A stretch of DNA of 64,000 nt from Galbibacter sp038433465 (GCF_038433465.1 NZ_JAESVF010000010.1:12561-76560), one strand, 5' to 3'. Positions 8,635 to 19,135 are shown, counted from the first letter of the stretch. A program made the numbers and translations. Notes: generated by a model not told the origin, from the letters alone.

Positions 8635-11600
8635 ATGGCATCAAACAAAAAATACTGGTCAAGTGTTGAGGAGCTAAATCCAAATAGCTCTATCGCTGAG
8701 ACGCTTAAACAGAATGAGTTTGTTGAGGAAATTCCAAATGACGAATTTTTAGGAGATAAAGATTCTTTGGGTTCTTCGTCTACATCTAGACGTGATTTCC
8801 TTAAATATGTAGGGTTTTCTACAGCTGCTGCTTCTTTAGCTGCTTGTGAGGGTCCTGTAGTAAAATCTATTCCTTATGTAGTGCAGCCAGAGGATATCGT
8901 TCCTGGGGTGGCAAACTATTATGCAACTACAATTGCAGATGGATATGATTTTGCAAGTATTTTAATTAAAACTCGTGAAGGGCGACCAATTAAAGTAGAA
9001 AGTAATTCCGACGCAAAAGTAAATGGTGGAGCAAATGCTAGAGTGCATGCGTCTGTTTTAGGATTGTATGATAGTTTACGCGTACAAGGTCCTAAATCTA
9101 AAGGAGCTTATGTTTCTTGGGAGGATCTTGATGCAAATGTGGTAAGCGGACTTGCATCTGCACAAGCTACTGGAAAGCAAATTGTGTTGTTAACGCAAAC
9201 TTTTGCTAGTCCTTCTGTAAATAAATTAATTGCTGAATTTTCTGAAAAATACGGAAACGTTAAACATATTCAGTATGATGCCATTTCTGAAGATGCTGCT
9301 CTAAATGCCTTTGAGGCTTCTTATGGAGTAAGAGCTTTAGCAGATTACGATTTTTCAAAAGCAAGTGTAATTGTTTCTTTCGGTGCAGATTTCTTAGGAG
9401 ATTGGCAAGGTGGAGGATTTGATTCTGATTATGCAAAAGGACGTATTCCTTCTTACGGAAAAATGTCTAGACATATTCAGTTTGAGTCGAACATGAGTTT
9501 GACTGGAGCGAATGCAGATAAAAGAGTTCCTTTAACACCATCACAACAAAAAATAGCTTTAGCTAAATTTTACGGGTATTTAAACGGTAAATCTGTTGGA
9601 GGTGAATTGCCTGCTAACATTGATGAGGCTGTTAAAAATGCTGCGGCTCAAGTTGCAAGAGCAGGTAAGAGTGCTGTGGTTGTTACAGGGATTAACGATA
9701 TAGATGCGCAAAAAGTTGTTTTAGCTATTAATAAAGCAATTGGAAGCGTTGTTATGAATGCTGAAACACCAAGATTAACGCGTCAAGGTAATACTAAACA
9801 AGTAGCTACTTTGGTTGAAGATATGAAATCTGGTAAAGTAGGTGCTTTAATTATGAGTGGAGTGAATCCGCTTTACACATTGCCAAATGCAGCCGATTTT
9901 GAAGCTGGATTAGCAAATGTAGATCTTTCTGTTGCTTTCTCTTTGAAAGAAGATGAAACGTCTACAAAAACTACATACATTGCAGCAACGCCTCATTACT
10001 TAGAGTCTTGGGGAGATGTTGAAATGAAAAAAGGGCATTACAGTTTAATGCAGCCAACTATCCGTCCGTTGTTTAATACAAGACAATTTCAAGAGTCTTT
10101 ATTAAAATGGATAGGTAATGATGTTAGTTATCACGATTACATCAAGCAAACATGGCAAGCAAATATCCTTGGAGGAACTTCTTGGAACGCTGCTTTACAT
10201 GATGGTGTATTTGTTTCAGCTGGTAATGCAGTTGTTGCTTCCGAAGAAAATGTAGAAGCAGAAGCTACTACAGTTGTTGGTGCAGAAGCTGCTGTTGCTT
10301 CAGTGTCGTCTTCAGTAAATAAATTAGCTGGAGCTACTGCAAACGGAATGGAGCTTACTTTGTATGCTAAAACAAGTATGGGTGACGGTACGCAAGCAAA
10401 CAATCCTTGGTTGCAAGAAATGCCAGATCCTATTACAAGAAATACTTGGGATAACTACTTAACTATTTCTTTAGCTGATGCGGAAGCTTTAGGATTAGAA
10501 AACAATATTGTATCTAATGGAGCGCTAGATGGTGACTATGTAAAAGTTACTGTTGGAGGTGTTTCTATTGATAAAGTGCCAGTTTTAATTCAGCCAGGTC
10601 AAGCAAAAGGAACCGTAGGTTTGTCTTTTGGATATGGTAAAAAACTAGGTGTAAAAGAAGAAATGAAGACTGGAGTAAATGCATATCCGCTTTACTTAGG
10701 TTTTAACAATACACAAGAAGTTAAAATTGAAAAAGTTTCTGGTACGCATCAGTTTGCGTCTGTGCAGATGAAGAGTACTATGGATGGTAGAGGAGATATT
10801 TTAAGAGAAACTTCTCTTGAAATCTTCAATACAAAAAGTGCTCACGATTGGAATCCGCAACCAGAGGTTTCAGTAAATCACGTAGAAGTTGCTGCGGATG
10901 AAGCTGATATTTGGGCGGAGTTTGATTCTAGTATCGGGCATCATTTTAACTTGTCAATCGACTTAAATGCATGTACTGGGTGTGGAGCCTGTGTAATTGC
11001 ATGTCATGCTGAAAACAACGTTCCTGTAGTAGGTAAGAGCGAGGTAAGAAAATACAGAGATATGCACTGGTTGCGTATCGATAGATATTATTCTTCTGAA
11101 GAAAGCTTTGAAGGGGATAATGAAGTAGTTGAAGCTGCTCCAAACTCTATCAGTACTTACCACCAGTTGGAGCACCCATCTGAGAATCCTCAGGTAGCTT
11201 TCCAACCAGTAATGTGTCAGCACTGTAACCACGCTCCATGTGAAACTGTTTGTCCAGTTGCGGCAACTTCTCATGGTAAGCAAGGTCAAAACCAAATGAT
11301 TTATAACCGTTGTGTAGGTACACGTTACTGTGCTAACAACTGTCCGTATAAAGTACGTCGTTTCAACTGGTTCTTATATAGCCAGAACGATGAGTTTGAT
11401 TTCTATATGAATGATGACTTAGGTAGAATGGTGTTAAACCCAGATGTTACGGTTAGATCTCGTGGAGTTATGGAGAAATGTTCTATGTGTATCCAAATGA
11501 CACAGAAAACAATTCTTGATGCGAAAAGAGAAGGTAGACCAATTAAAGACGGTGAGTTTAAAACTGCTTGTTCTGCGGCTTGTACTAGTGGAGCAATGAA

Positions 11601-11739
11601 GTTTGGTGATGTTAATGATAAAGAAAGTGAAATTGTAAAGCTTAAAGAAGATAAGCGTATGTATCACTTACTTGGATTTAAAGGAACTAGACCGAATGTA
11701 TTCTACCACACAAAAGTTAGAAATACAGAAGAAGTATAA
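8635..11739 (+). CDS. actB: Alternative complex III subunit ActB, molybdopterin-like/iron-sulfur protein
   Basis: The 1034-residue protein begins with a cytoplasmic-looking leader and a Tat-type signal, SRRDFLKYVG at 51-60, followed by a possible lipidation Cys at 71. The large middle part resembles the molybdopterin oxidoreductase fold, which carries no cofactor in this complex. The C-terminal part is a ferredoxin-like module with clusters at CTGCGACVIAC (near 779), CQHCNHAPCETVC (near 861), CVGTRYCANNC (near 893), CSMC (near 949) and CSAAC (near 979). It relays electrons from quinol to the ActA hemes on the periplasmic side. It begins 91 bases after actA; the gap holds a small hairpin (CCTG/CAGG). 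Confidence 0.93.
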   Translation: MASNKKYWSSVEELNPNSSIAETLKQNEFVEEIPNDEFLGDKDSLGSSSTSRRDFLKYVGFSTAAASLAACEGPVVKSIPYVVQPEDIVPGVANYYATTIADGYDFASILIKTREGRPIKVESNSDAKVNGGANARVHASVLGLYDSLRVQGPKSKGAYVSWEDLDANVVSGLASAQATGKQIVLLTQTFASPSVNKLIAEFSEKYGNVKHIQYDAISEDAALNAFEASYGVRALADYDFSKASVIVSFGADFLGDWQGGGFDSDYAKGRIPSYGKMSRHIQFESNMSLTGANADKRVPLTPSQQKIALAKFYGYLNGKSVGGELPANIDEAVKNAAAQVARAGKSAVVVTGINDIDAQKVVLAINKAIGSVVMNAETPRLTRQGNTKQVATLVEDMKSGKVGALIMSGVNPLYTLPNAADFEAGLANVDLSVAFSLKEDETSTKTTYIAATPHYLESWGDVEMKKGHYSLMQPTIRPLFNTRQFQESLLKWIGNDVSYHDYIKQTWQANILGGTSWNAALHDGVFVSAGNAVVASEENVEAEATTVVGAEAAVASVSSSVNKLAGATANGMELTLYAKTSMGDGTQANNPWLQEMPDPITRNTWDNYLTISLADAEALGLENNIVSNGALDGDYVKVTVGGVSIDKVPVLIQPGQAKGTVGLSFGYGKKLGVKEEMKTGVNAYPLYLGFNNTQEVKIEKVSGTHQFASVQMKSTMDGRGDILRETSLEIFNTKSAHDWNPQPEVSVNHVEVAADEADIWAEFDSSIGHHFNLSIDLNACTGCGACVIACHAENNVPVVGKSEVRKYRDMHWLRIDRYYSSEESFEGDNEVVEAAPNSISTYHQLEHPSENPQVAFQPVMCQHCNHAPCETVCPVAATSHGKQGQNQMIYNRCVGTRYCANNCPYKVRRFNWFLYSQNDEFDFYMNDDLGRMVLNPDVTVRSRGVMEKCSMCIQMTQKTILDAKREGRPIKDGEFKTACSAACTSGAMKFGDVNDKESEIVKLKEDKRMYHLLGFKGTRPNVFYHTKVRNTEEV

Positions 11740-11774
11740 AAATAGAATTAACAAGAATAATTATATAAAGTATT

Positions 11775-13262
11775 ATGGCGTCGCACTACGAAGCACCTAT
11801 ACGTGAACCTTTAGTAACGGGAGAGAAGTCTTACCATGATGTTACTGTAGACGTTGCTGCTCCTGTTGAAGGAAGAGCTAACAAACAATGGTGGATTGTT
11901 TTTTCAATAGCCTTAGTGGCCTTTCTTTGGGGATTAGGTTGTATTATATACACAGTATCTACCGGTATTGGAGTATGGGGATTAAATAAAACTGTTGGAT
12001 GGGCATGGGATATTACCAACTTTGTATGGTGGGTAGGTATCGGTCACGCAGGAACTTTGATTTCTGCGGTACTATTATTGTTCCGTCAAAAATGGAGAAT
12101 GGCGGTAAACCGTTCTGCAGAGGCAATGACTATTTTCTCGGTAGTTCAAGCAGGTTTGTTCCCTATTATTCACATGGGTCGTCCATGGTTGGCATATTGG
12201 GTACTTCCAATTCCAAACCAATTTGGGTCTTTGTGGGTTAACTTTAACTCACCATTACTTTGGGACGTATTTGCAATTTCTACGTATTTATCTGTATCAT
12301 TAGTTTTCTGGTGGACAGGTTTACTTCCAGATTTTGCAATGCTTAGAGATAGAGCAGTTAAGCCATTTCAGAAAAAAATATACAGTTTATTAAGTTTCGG
12401 ATGGAGCGGTAGAGCTAAAGATTGGCAACGTTTCGAAGAGGTATCATTGGTATTAGCAGGTTTAGCTACACCACTTGTACTTTCGGTACACACCATCGTA
12501 TCTTTTGACTTTGCTACATCTGTAATTCCAGGATGGCACAGTACCATTTATCCGCCATATTTCGTTGCGGGAGCAATCTTCTCTGGATTTGCAATGGTAT
12601 TAACGCTACTTATTATTATGCGTAAAGTATCAAACCTAGAAGCATATATTACTCGTGGACATATTGAGTATATGAACAAAGTAATTTTGTTAACAGGTGG
12701 AGTAGTTAGTGTTGCTTATATTACTGAGTTTGTTATTGCTTGGTATTCTGGAAGTAACTACGAAGATTATACATACCTTTCGATAGGTGCTGCAACAGGA
12801 CCATACTGGTGGGCATTCTGGGCACTTATCATCTGTAACTTTGTAGTGCCACAAACATTATGGATTAAAAAATTAAGAAGAAACTATATTTGGTCTTTTA
12901 TCTGTTCGATTGTAATTAACATCGGAATGTGGTTTGAGCGTTTTGATATTATTGTTATCAACTTAAGTAAAGGTCACTTACCATCTTCTTGGACAATGTT
13001 CTCTCCTACATTTGTAGATATAGGAATTTTTATCGGAACGATTGGATTCTTCTTTGTACTATTCTTATTGTACGCTAGAACATTCCCAGTGATTGCTCAA
13101 GCAGAGGTAAAAACAATTTTAAAATCTTCAGGTGAGCGTTACAAACGTTTACGTGAAGAAGGTAAAAGCCTTGTAGGGACAGGCGCTGATGCTAGAACAT
13201 CTGTAATAGCAGGAACCAGCACTAAAGAAAATTTAGATCAAGACACAAAAAATAATTCATAA
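11775..13262 (+). CDS. actC: Alternative complex III subunit ActC, NrfD-like quinol-binding membrane protein
   Basis: The 495-residue protein is a polytopic NrfD/PsrC-family membrane protein with about ten hydrophobic helices and typical segments such as FVWWVGIGHAGTLISAVLLL and IIHMGRPWLAYWVLPIPNQ. In the complex it forms a quinol site next to ActB. It is placed between actB and actD, four bases before actD. Confidence 0.94.
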   Translation: MASHYEAPIREPLVTGEKSYHDVTVDVAAPVEGRANKQWWIVFSIALVAFLWGLGCIIYTVSTGIGVWGLNKTVGWAWDITNFVWWVGIGHAGTLISAVLLLFRQKWRMAVNRSAEAMTIFSVVQAGLFPIIHMGRPWLAYWVLPIPNQFGSLWVNFNSPLLWDVFAISTYLSVSLVFWWTGLLPDFAMLRDRAVKPFQKKIYSLLSFGWSGRAKDWQRFEEVSLVLAGLATPLVLSVHTIVSFDFATSVIPGWHSTIYPPYFVAGAIFSGFAMVLTLLIIMRKVSNLEAYITRGHIEYMNKVILLTGGVVSVAYITEFVIAWYSGSNYEDYTYLSIGAATGPYWWAFWALIICNFVVPQTLWIKKLRRNYIWSFICSIVINIGMWFERFDIIVINLSKGHLPSSWTMFSPTFVDIGIFIGTIGFFFVLFLLYARTFPVIAQAEVKTILKSSGERYKRLREEGKSLVGTGADARTSVIAGTSTKENLDQDTKNNS

Positions 13263-13266
13263 GACT

Positions 13267-13791
13267 ATGGCTTCAAAAGTTATACAAGCAATATATAATG
13301 ATGACGACGTTTTGATGTTGGCCGTTAAGCGTGTTAAAGAAGCGCATCATCATATTGAAGAAATTTATACGCCGTTTCCAGTTCACGGACTCGACAAAGC
13401 TATGGGATTAGCACCTACAAGACTTGCAATTACTGCATTTATGTATGGGTGTGTAGGTATATCAGTAGCAGTTTTGATGATGAACTTTATCATGATTGAA
13501 GACTGGCCTCAAAACATTGGAGGGAAACCAAGCTTTAGTTTTATTGAAAACATGCCTGCGTTTGTACCAATTATGTTTGAGATGACTGTATTTTTTGCAG
13601 CGCATTTAATGGTAATTACTTTTTATATGAGAAGTAGATTATGGCCATTTAAAAAAGCTGAAAATCCAGATGTTCGTACAACAGACGACCACTTTTTAAT
13701 GGAAGTGTCTTTGAACGACAACGAAGATGAGTTAACAAGACTCTTGGTAGATACAGGAGCAGTAGAAGTTAAAGTTTCAGAAAAGCATTAA
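13267..13791 (+). CDS. actD: Alternative complex III subunit ActD (DUF3341)
   Basis: The 174-residue protein matches DUF3341: a cytoplasmic N-terminal part (VKEAHHHIEEIYTPFPVHGLDKAMGL), then two membrane helices around residues 56-80 and 100-120, and a short tail. ActD is a structural subunit of the complex. It is tightly spaced between actC and actE. Confidence 0.92.
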   Translation: MASKVIQAIYNDDDVLMLAVKRVKEAHHHIEEIYTPFPVHGLDKAMGLAPTRLAITAFMYGCVGISVAVLMMNFIMIEDWPQNIGGKPSFSFIENMPAFVPIMFEMTVFFAAHLMVITFYMRSRLWPFKKAENPDVRTTDDHFLMEVSLNDNEDELTRLLVDTGAVEVKVSEKH

Positions 13792-13800
13792 TAATTCGAA

Positions 13801-14391
13801 ATGAGAGTTTTTGTAAAAATAGGAATTGTTTTAGGTGTTGCTACCCTTGTAGCTTCTTGCCAAAACAACTCGAAGCCAAATTACCAATACATGCCTAATA
13901 TGTACGAATCTGTAGGTTACGAAACTTACCAAGAAACAAGTGCATTTAGAAATGGAAAAGAAGGACAATTACCTGTAGAGGGAACTATTTCAAGAGGGCA
14001 CATGCCATACGAGTATCCAAACACTTTGGAAGGATACAACTTAGCAAAAGCGAATCTTAAAAACCCAATGCCTTTCGAATCATACAGAAATGCTGATTCT
14101 ACTATAACTGAAGCATACTTAAAAGACGGAAAAGAACTTTTCGATATTTACTGTGCAGTATGTCATGGAACAAAAGGTAACGGTAAAGGTGTGTTGGTAG
14201 ATCGTGAAAAAATACTTGGTGTTCCAAGTTATGATGACGCAGGAAGAGCAATTACCGAAGGTAGTGTTTACCACGTAATTCGTTACGGATTAAATGCTAT
14301 GGGGTCTTACGCAAATCAACTTAGTGAAGAAGAACGTTGGCAAGTTACAGAATATGTAATGGGGCTAAAACACGACTTAGAGAATAAATAA
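13801..14391 (+). CDS. actE: Alternative complex III subunit ActE, monoheme cytochrome c lipoprotein
   Basis: The 196-residue protein has a lipoprotein signal (VATLVASC, lipidated Cys near residue 20) and a class I cytochrome c domain with CAVCHG near 118 and a downstream Met-containing region (LNAMGSYANQL) that could supply the sixth heme ligand. It is membrane-anchored on the periplasmic face. It lies ten bases after actD. Confidence 0.93.
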   Translation: MRVFVKIGIVLGVATLVASCQNNSKPNYQYMPNMYESVGYETYQETSAFRNGKEGQLPVEGTISRGHMPYEYPNTLEGYNLAKANLKNPMPFESYRNADSTITEAYLKDGKELFDIYCAVCHGTKGNGKGVLVDREKILGVPSYDDAGRAITEGSVYHVIRYGLNAMGSYANQLSEEERWQVTEYVMGLKHDLENK

Positions 14392-14425
14392 TTAAAATCA
14401 ACTATCAAAAAGAAGATATCAAGAT

Positions 14426-15796
14426 ATGTATACGTTTTCAAATAAATTAAAGATGGCATCTATCATACTAATGATAGTTGGTATTCTTGGGATAGGATAC
14501 GGTTTTATTAGTTCTCCTTCTACTGTAGAAGAAGCTAAAGCTATGGTAGCAGCAGATGCTCACCACGGAGGAGCTTCTCACGGAGAAGAGTCGCATGAAG
14601 CTGTTGCAACACATCATTCAGAAACAAAAGAAGCTGGTCATCATGAAGATGCTCACGGTGCACACGCAGAAGCAGATGCACATGCAGAGCATGATGCTCA
14701 CACATTAAGTAAATTACAAAATCGCCCTTGGGCAGCTTTCTTTATAGCAGGATTTTTCTTTTTCATGATTTCTGTTGGAGCATTAGTGTTTTATGCAATT
14801 CAGCATGTAGCACAAGTAGGATGGTCTCCAGTTTTATTCAGAGTTATGGAAGCTATAAGTGCTTACCTTTTCCCAGGAGCAATTATATTATATGTATTCT
14901 TTGTGCTTACGTCGGCTTTTCATCTAAATCATTTATACATTTGGATGGATCCTACAATTATGGCGCATGACGAAATTTTACAATTAAAATCTGGGTATTT
15001 AAATATTCCATTTTTCCTAATTAGGGCTTTTGTTTTCTTAACAGGATGGGCTTTATACAGACATTTTGCTGTTAAAAATTCATACGCACAAGACGAAGCA
15101 AACGACAATACTTACTACAAGAAAAACTTTAAGTTATCTGTATTTTTCTTATTGTTCTTCTTCGTAACAGAGTCGTTAATGGCTTGGGATTGGTTTATGA
15201 GTTTAGAGCCACACTGGTACAGTACATTATTTGCATGGTATGTTTTTGCAAGTATGTTTGTGTCTGCAATTACTGTTATTGCAATGCTTACAATGTACTT
15301 AAAATCTAAAGGATTGTTGGAGTATGTTAACGATAGCCACTTACACGATTTAGCTAAGTTTATGTTCGGTTTAAGTATTTTCTGGACGTATCTTTGGTTC
15401 GGTCAGTTTATGCTTATCTGGTATGCAAACATTCCAGAAGAGGTTGGATATTTTATTACTAGAATTGAGCACTACAATTTTGTATTCTTCGGAATGTTAT
15501 TATTCAACTTTGTGTTCCCATTCTTAGTATTAATGAATAGCGACTTTAAACGTGTAAATTGGTTTGTAATGATGGCGGGTGTAAGTATTCTTATAGGTCA
15601 CTATATGGATATCTTCCAAATTGTAATGCCATCTACCGTTGGAGAGTTATGGAGCTTTGGAATTCCAGAAGTTGGAAGTATACTTTTCTTCTTAGGATTA
15701 TTTATTTTTGTTGTCTTTGGAGCTTTAGCAAGAACAAAATCTTTCGTTCCAAAGCGCAACCCATTTATTGAAGAAAGTAAACACTTTCACTATTAA
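14426..15796 (+). CDS. actF: Alternative complex III subunit ActF, quinol-oxidoreductase membrane subunit
   Basis: The 456-residue membrane protein is of the ActC/ActF (NrfD-like) type with about ten helices. After the first helix it carries an unusual His/Ala/Glu-rich loop (about residues 45-92) with many HH, HG and HA pairs, which might bind metal or be a flexible linker. The core has the typical NHLYIWMDP and MAWDWFMSLEPHWYSTLF motifs. It is the last complex III gene and is followed 33 bases later by coxB. Confidence 0.92.
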   Translation: MYTFSNKLKMASIILMIVGILGIGYGFISSPSTVEEAKAMVAADAHHGGASHGEESHEAVATHHSETKEAGHHEDAHGAHAEADAHAEHDAHTLSKLQNRPWAAFFIAGFFFFMISVGALVFYAIQHVAQVGWSPVLFRVMEAISAYLFPGAIILYVFFVLTSAFHLNHLYIWMDPTIMAHDEILQLKSGYLNIPFFLIRAFVFLTGWALYRHFAVKNSYAQDEANDNTYYKKNFKLSVFFLLFFFVTESLMAWDWFMSLEPHWYSTLFAWYVFASMFVSAITVIAMLTMYLKSKGLLEYVNDSHLHDLAKFMFGLSIFWTYLWFGQFMLIWYANIPEEVGYFITRIEHYNFVFFGMLLFNFVFPFLVLMNSDFKRVNWFVMMAGVSILIGHYMDIFQIVMPSTVGELWSFGIPEVGSILFFLGLFIFVVFGALARTKSFVPKRNPFIEESKHFHY

Positions 15797-15829
15797 TTAA
15801 ACTATTAAAAAGTAAACAGGATATATACG

Positions 15830-16894
15830 ATGACTGCTTTATTAACAATAATTGTTCTCATACTTGTTGCCATTGCAATTTGGCAGATGACTAAAATTTT
15901 TGAATTGTCGCAAGTTAATACCGATGATTCTCAAGTTGCTAACGATAAAGACAACAAGCTGAATGGGTATTTGATGTTCGGATTTTTAATCTTCATTTAC
16001 CTAATTACCATTTTTTCATTCTGGAAATGGGGAGATGTAGTTCTTGGAACTCCAGCTTCAGAGCACGGATCTGAGTACGATAATTTAATGTTCATTTCTA
16101 TGGCATTAATCTTCTTTGTACAAATTATAACACAAGCGTTATTACACGGTTTTGCATACAAATACAGAGGTCAAAAAGGTAAAAAAGCATTATTTTATGC
16201 TGATAATGATAAACTTGAGTTTATTTGGACAATTATTCCAGTTATTACACTTGCAGGTTTAATTATCTACGGACTTTTCACTTGGACAAGCCTAATGGAT
16301 ATCGATCCAGAAGAAGGAGACCCTATCATTATTGAGTTGTATGCGCAACAATTTAACTGGAAAGCTCGTTACGCTGGAGATGATAATGTTTTAGGTCAAG
16401 CGAATGTTCGTTTAATCGACATCAATACAAACAACGTTATCGGTATTGACGCTGCAGATCCTTACGGTCAAGACGATGTTGTATCGCAGTCAGAATTACA
16501 CTTACCTGTAGGAAGAAAAGTGATTTTCAAAATGCGTTCGCAAGATGTTTTACACTCTGCTTATATGCCACACTTTAGAGCACAAATGAACTGTGTTCCT
16601 GGAATGATTACTCAGTTTTCTTTCACTCCTACAGTGACTACTGAAGAAATGAGAATGGATCCAGATATGGTAGAGAAAGTACAACACATCAATAAGCTAA
16701 GAGCTGAAAGAAAAGCAAATGGCGATGATAATGCTGATGCTTGGGAGTTTGATTACGTATTACTATGTAACAAAATCTGTGGATCTTCGCACTATAACAT
16801 GCAAATGAAAATAGTAGTAGAATCTCAAGAAGATTTTGATGCTTGGATTGCAGGTCAAGATACATTTAAACAAACTATTGCTAAAGCAGAGTAA
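15830..16894 (+). CDS. coxB: Cytochrome c oxidase subunit II
   Basis: The 354-residue protein has one helix near the start, two more near residues 48-70 and 80-105, and a periplasmic cupredoxin domain. The CuA ligands are visible: a His in LHSAYMPHF, then CNKICGSSHYNM near 312-323 (two Cys, His and Met). It accepts electrons and passes them to subunit I. Its position directly after actF suggests a physical complex III-oxidase supercomplex, known from Flavobacterium johnsoniae. Confidence 0.95.
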   Translation: MTALLTIIVLILVAIAIWQMTKIFELSQVNTDDSQVANDKDNKLNGYLMFGFLIFIYLITIFSFWKWGDVVLGTPASEHGSEYDNLMFISMALIFFVQIITQALLHGFAYKYRGQKGKKALFYADNDKLEFIWTIIPVITLAGLIIYGLFTWTSLMDIDPEEGDPIIIELYAQQFNWKARYAGDDNVLGQANVRLIDINTNNVIGIDAADPYGQDDVVSQSELHLPVGRKVIFKMRSQDVLHSAYMPHFRAQMNCVPGMITQFSFTPTVTTEEMRMDPDMVEKVQHINKLRAERKANGDDNADAWEFDYVLLCNKICGSSHYNMQMKIVVESQEDFDAWIAGQDTFKQTIAKAE

Positions 16895-16939
16895 AGAAAG
16901 CTATTAATTAAGTTAAAAAATAATAAAGGAAATAAGATT

Positions 16940-18760
16940 ATGTCAGCAACAGCACAGACGCACTCAGAAGATCACGCACATGATCATGGACATCATCATA
17001 AAGAGACGTTTATAACAAAGTATATATTCAGTCAAGATCATAAAATGATCTCCAAGCAATTCCTAATTACAGGTTTAATTATGGGTGTTCTTGGTATTGC
17101 AATGTCGCTACTTTTTAGAATGCAAATTGCATGGCCTGGAGAATCTTTTAAAGTATTTGAAGTATTATTAGGGAAATGGGCTCCAGATGGAGTTATGGAT
17201 CCAAATATTTACTTAGCACTTGTTACTATTCACGGTACTATCATGGTATTCTTCGTATTAACACAAGGGTTAAGTGGAACATTTAGTAACTTATTAATTC
17301 CATTGCAAATTGGTGCACGCGATATGGCTTCTGGGTTTATGAACATGGTTTCATACTGGTTGTTTTTCGTTTCGTGTATTGTAATGATTTGTTCTTTGTT
17401 TTTAGAAGCAGGACCTGCAGCAGCTGGTTGGACAATTTATCCACCATTAAGTGCTTTACCACAAGCACAAGGAGGATCAGGTTTAGGAATGACACTTTGG
17501 TTAGTTTCTATGGCTATATTCATTGCCTCTTCTTTATTAGGATCGTTAAACTACGTAGTAACGGTTATTAACTTAAGAACAAAAGGAATGTCAATGACAA
17601 GATTGCCGCTTACTATATGGGCTTTCTTTGTAACTGCTATTATTGGTATTGTTTCTTTCCCAGTATTACTTTCTGCAGCATTATTACTTATAATGGATAG
17701 AAGTTTTGGTACTTCTTTCTTCTTGTCAGATATATTTATTCAAGGTGAAGTATTACATTACCAAGGAGGTTCACCAGTATTATTTGAGCACCTTTTCTGG
17801 TTCTTAGGTCACCCAGAGGTATATATTGTTATTTTACCTGCAATGGGACTTGTATCTGAAATTATGGCTGCAAACTCACGTAAGCCTATTTTTGGATACC
17901 GCGCAATGATTATGTCTATTTTAGCAATTGCATTTTTATCTACAATTGTATGGGGTCACCACATGTTTATCTCAGGGATGAATCCATTCTTAGGATCTGT
18001 GTTTACCTTTACAACTTTGTTAATTGCAATTCCTTCTGCTGTAAAAGCTTTTAACTGGATTACAACAATATGGAAAGGGAACATCCAAATGATCCCTGCG
18101 ATGCTATTCTCAATTGGATTTGTATCGACTTTCATTACTGGTGGTTTAACAGGAATTATTTTGGGAGATAGTGCATTAGACATTAATGTTCACGATACTT
18201 ACTTTGTAGTAGCGCATTTCCACTTAGTAATGGGTATTTCTGCTCTTTACGGAATGTTTGCTGGTATTTACCACTGGTTCCCTAAAATGTTCGGTAGAAT
18301 GTTGAACAAAAACTTAGGATACATTCACTTCTGGATTACTGCAGTTTGTGCGTATGGAGTATTCTTCCCAATGCACTTTGTAGGTATGGCTGGTGTACCA
18401 AGACGTTATTATACCAATACAAACTTCCCAATGTTTGACGATTTAACAGATATTCAAGTTGTAATGACTGTATTTGCAATTATCGCTGGATTTGCACAAT
18501 TGTTCTTCGTTTGGAATTTTGTTTATAGTATGTTCTACGGAAAGAAAGCAACTCAGAACCCATGGAATTCTACAACTTTAGAGTGGACTACTCCAGTTGA
18601 AGCAATTCACGGAAACTGGCCAGGAGAAATTCCTGAAGTACACCGTTGGGCTTACGATTATAGTAAAACAAATGAAAATGGAGAGTATGTAATTCCAGGA
18701 CAAGATTTTGTTCCGCAAACTGTACCTTTACAAGAAGGTGAAGAAGAATTGCACCACTAG
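16940..18760 (+). CDS. coxA: Cytochrome c oxidase subunit I (aa3 type)
   Basis: The 606-residue protein has twelve or more helices and the heme-copper oxidase signatures: HGTIMVFF near the start, FGHPEVY-type sequence as LGHPEVYIVILPAMG (CuB His and cross-linked Tyr), WGHHMF (two CuB His), and VHDTYFVVAHFHLVM (heme ligands). A short His-rich stretch precedes the first helix. It reduces oxygen to water and pumps protons. It ends the operon and is followed by a strong terminator. No subunit III or assembly gene follows here. Confidence 0.97.
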   Translation: MSATAQTHSEDHAHDHGHHHKETFITKYIFSQDHKMISKQFLITGLIMGVLGIAMSLLFRMQIAWPGESFKVFEVLLGKWAPDGVMDPNIYLALVTIHGTIMVFFVLTQGLSGTFSNLLIPLQIGARDMASGFMNMVSYWLFFVSCIVMICSLFLEAGPAAAGWTIYPPLSALPQAQGGSGLGMTLWLVSMAIFIASSLLGSLNYVVTVINLRTKGMSMTRLPLTIWAFFVTAIIGIVSFPVLLSAALLLIMDRSFGTSFFLSDIFIQGEVLHYQGGSPVLFEHLFWFLGHPEVYIVILPAMGLVSEIMAANSRKPIFGYRAMIMSILAIAFLSTIVWGHHMFISGMNPFLGSVFTFTTLLIAIPSAVKAFNWITTIWKGNIQMIPAMLFSIGFVSTFITGGLTGIILGDSALDINVHDTYFVVAHFHLVMGISALYGMFAGIYHWFPKMFGRMLNKNLGYIHFWITAVCAYGVFFPMHFVGMAGVPRRYYTNTNFPMFDDLTDIQVVMTVFAIIAGFAQLFFVWNFVYSMFYGKKATQNPWNSTTLEWTTPVEAIHGNWPGEIPEVHRWAYDYSKTNENGEYVIPGQDFVPQTVPLQEGEEELHH

Positions 18761-18806
18761 AATATTTTTTTTAAAATATATATTTCTTCGTTATCGAAGG
18801 GTTAAT

Positions 18807-18850
18807 AAAAAACACCTCACAGGTTTTAAAATCTGTGAGGTGTTTTTTTA
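18807..18850. terminator. Strong terminator after coxA
   Basis: AACACCTCACAG and CTGTGAGGTGTT form a 12-bp perfect stem, with A-runs before and seven T after. It lies about 50 bases downstream of coxA and should work in both directions. Confidence 0.9.
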
Positions 18851-18900
18851 TCTACTAATTATTAGTTTAACGCAAATTCGATATAATGTCATTATAAGTT

Positions 18901-19135
18901 AAATTCATCATCTATTTGTATTCCAATTTTTTAATGGTATTTTCATTTTTGTCTTGACACAAAAACGAAACAAAAAAGTCAAGACTGATTAAAAAAGCAT
19001 AAGAAAATCTACGGAACCATCCGCCATAGATAAAAAGAACTCGCTACGCTCAAACAGCTTTTTATCTTTAGCCACAACTGCTTCCTTGATTTTTAATGCT
19101 TTTTAAATAGGCCAAATTTATTACATATTTATCCA
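18901..19135 (+). repeat. Intergenic repeat R1, full copy A
   Basis: About 235 bases that recur in opposite orientation near 63714-63960, with long identical runs. Shared landmarks are GTCTTGACACAAAAACG, a segment around AAGCATAAGAAAATCTACGG, CTCGCTACGCTCAAACAGC and CTTCCTTGATTTT followed by CTTTTTAAATAGG. It holds no reading frame. It contains GTCTTGAC and GTCAAGAC as short inverted arms. It could be a small non-autonomous mobile element. Confidence 0.85.
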
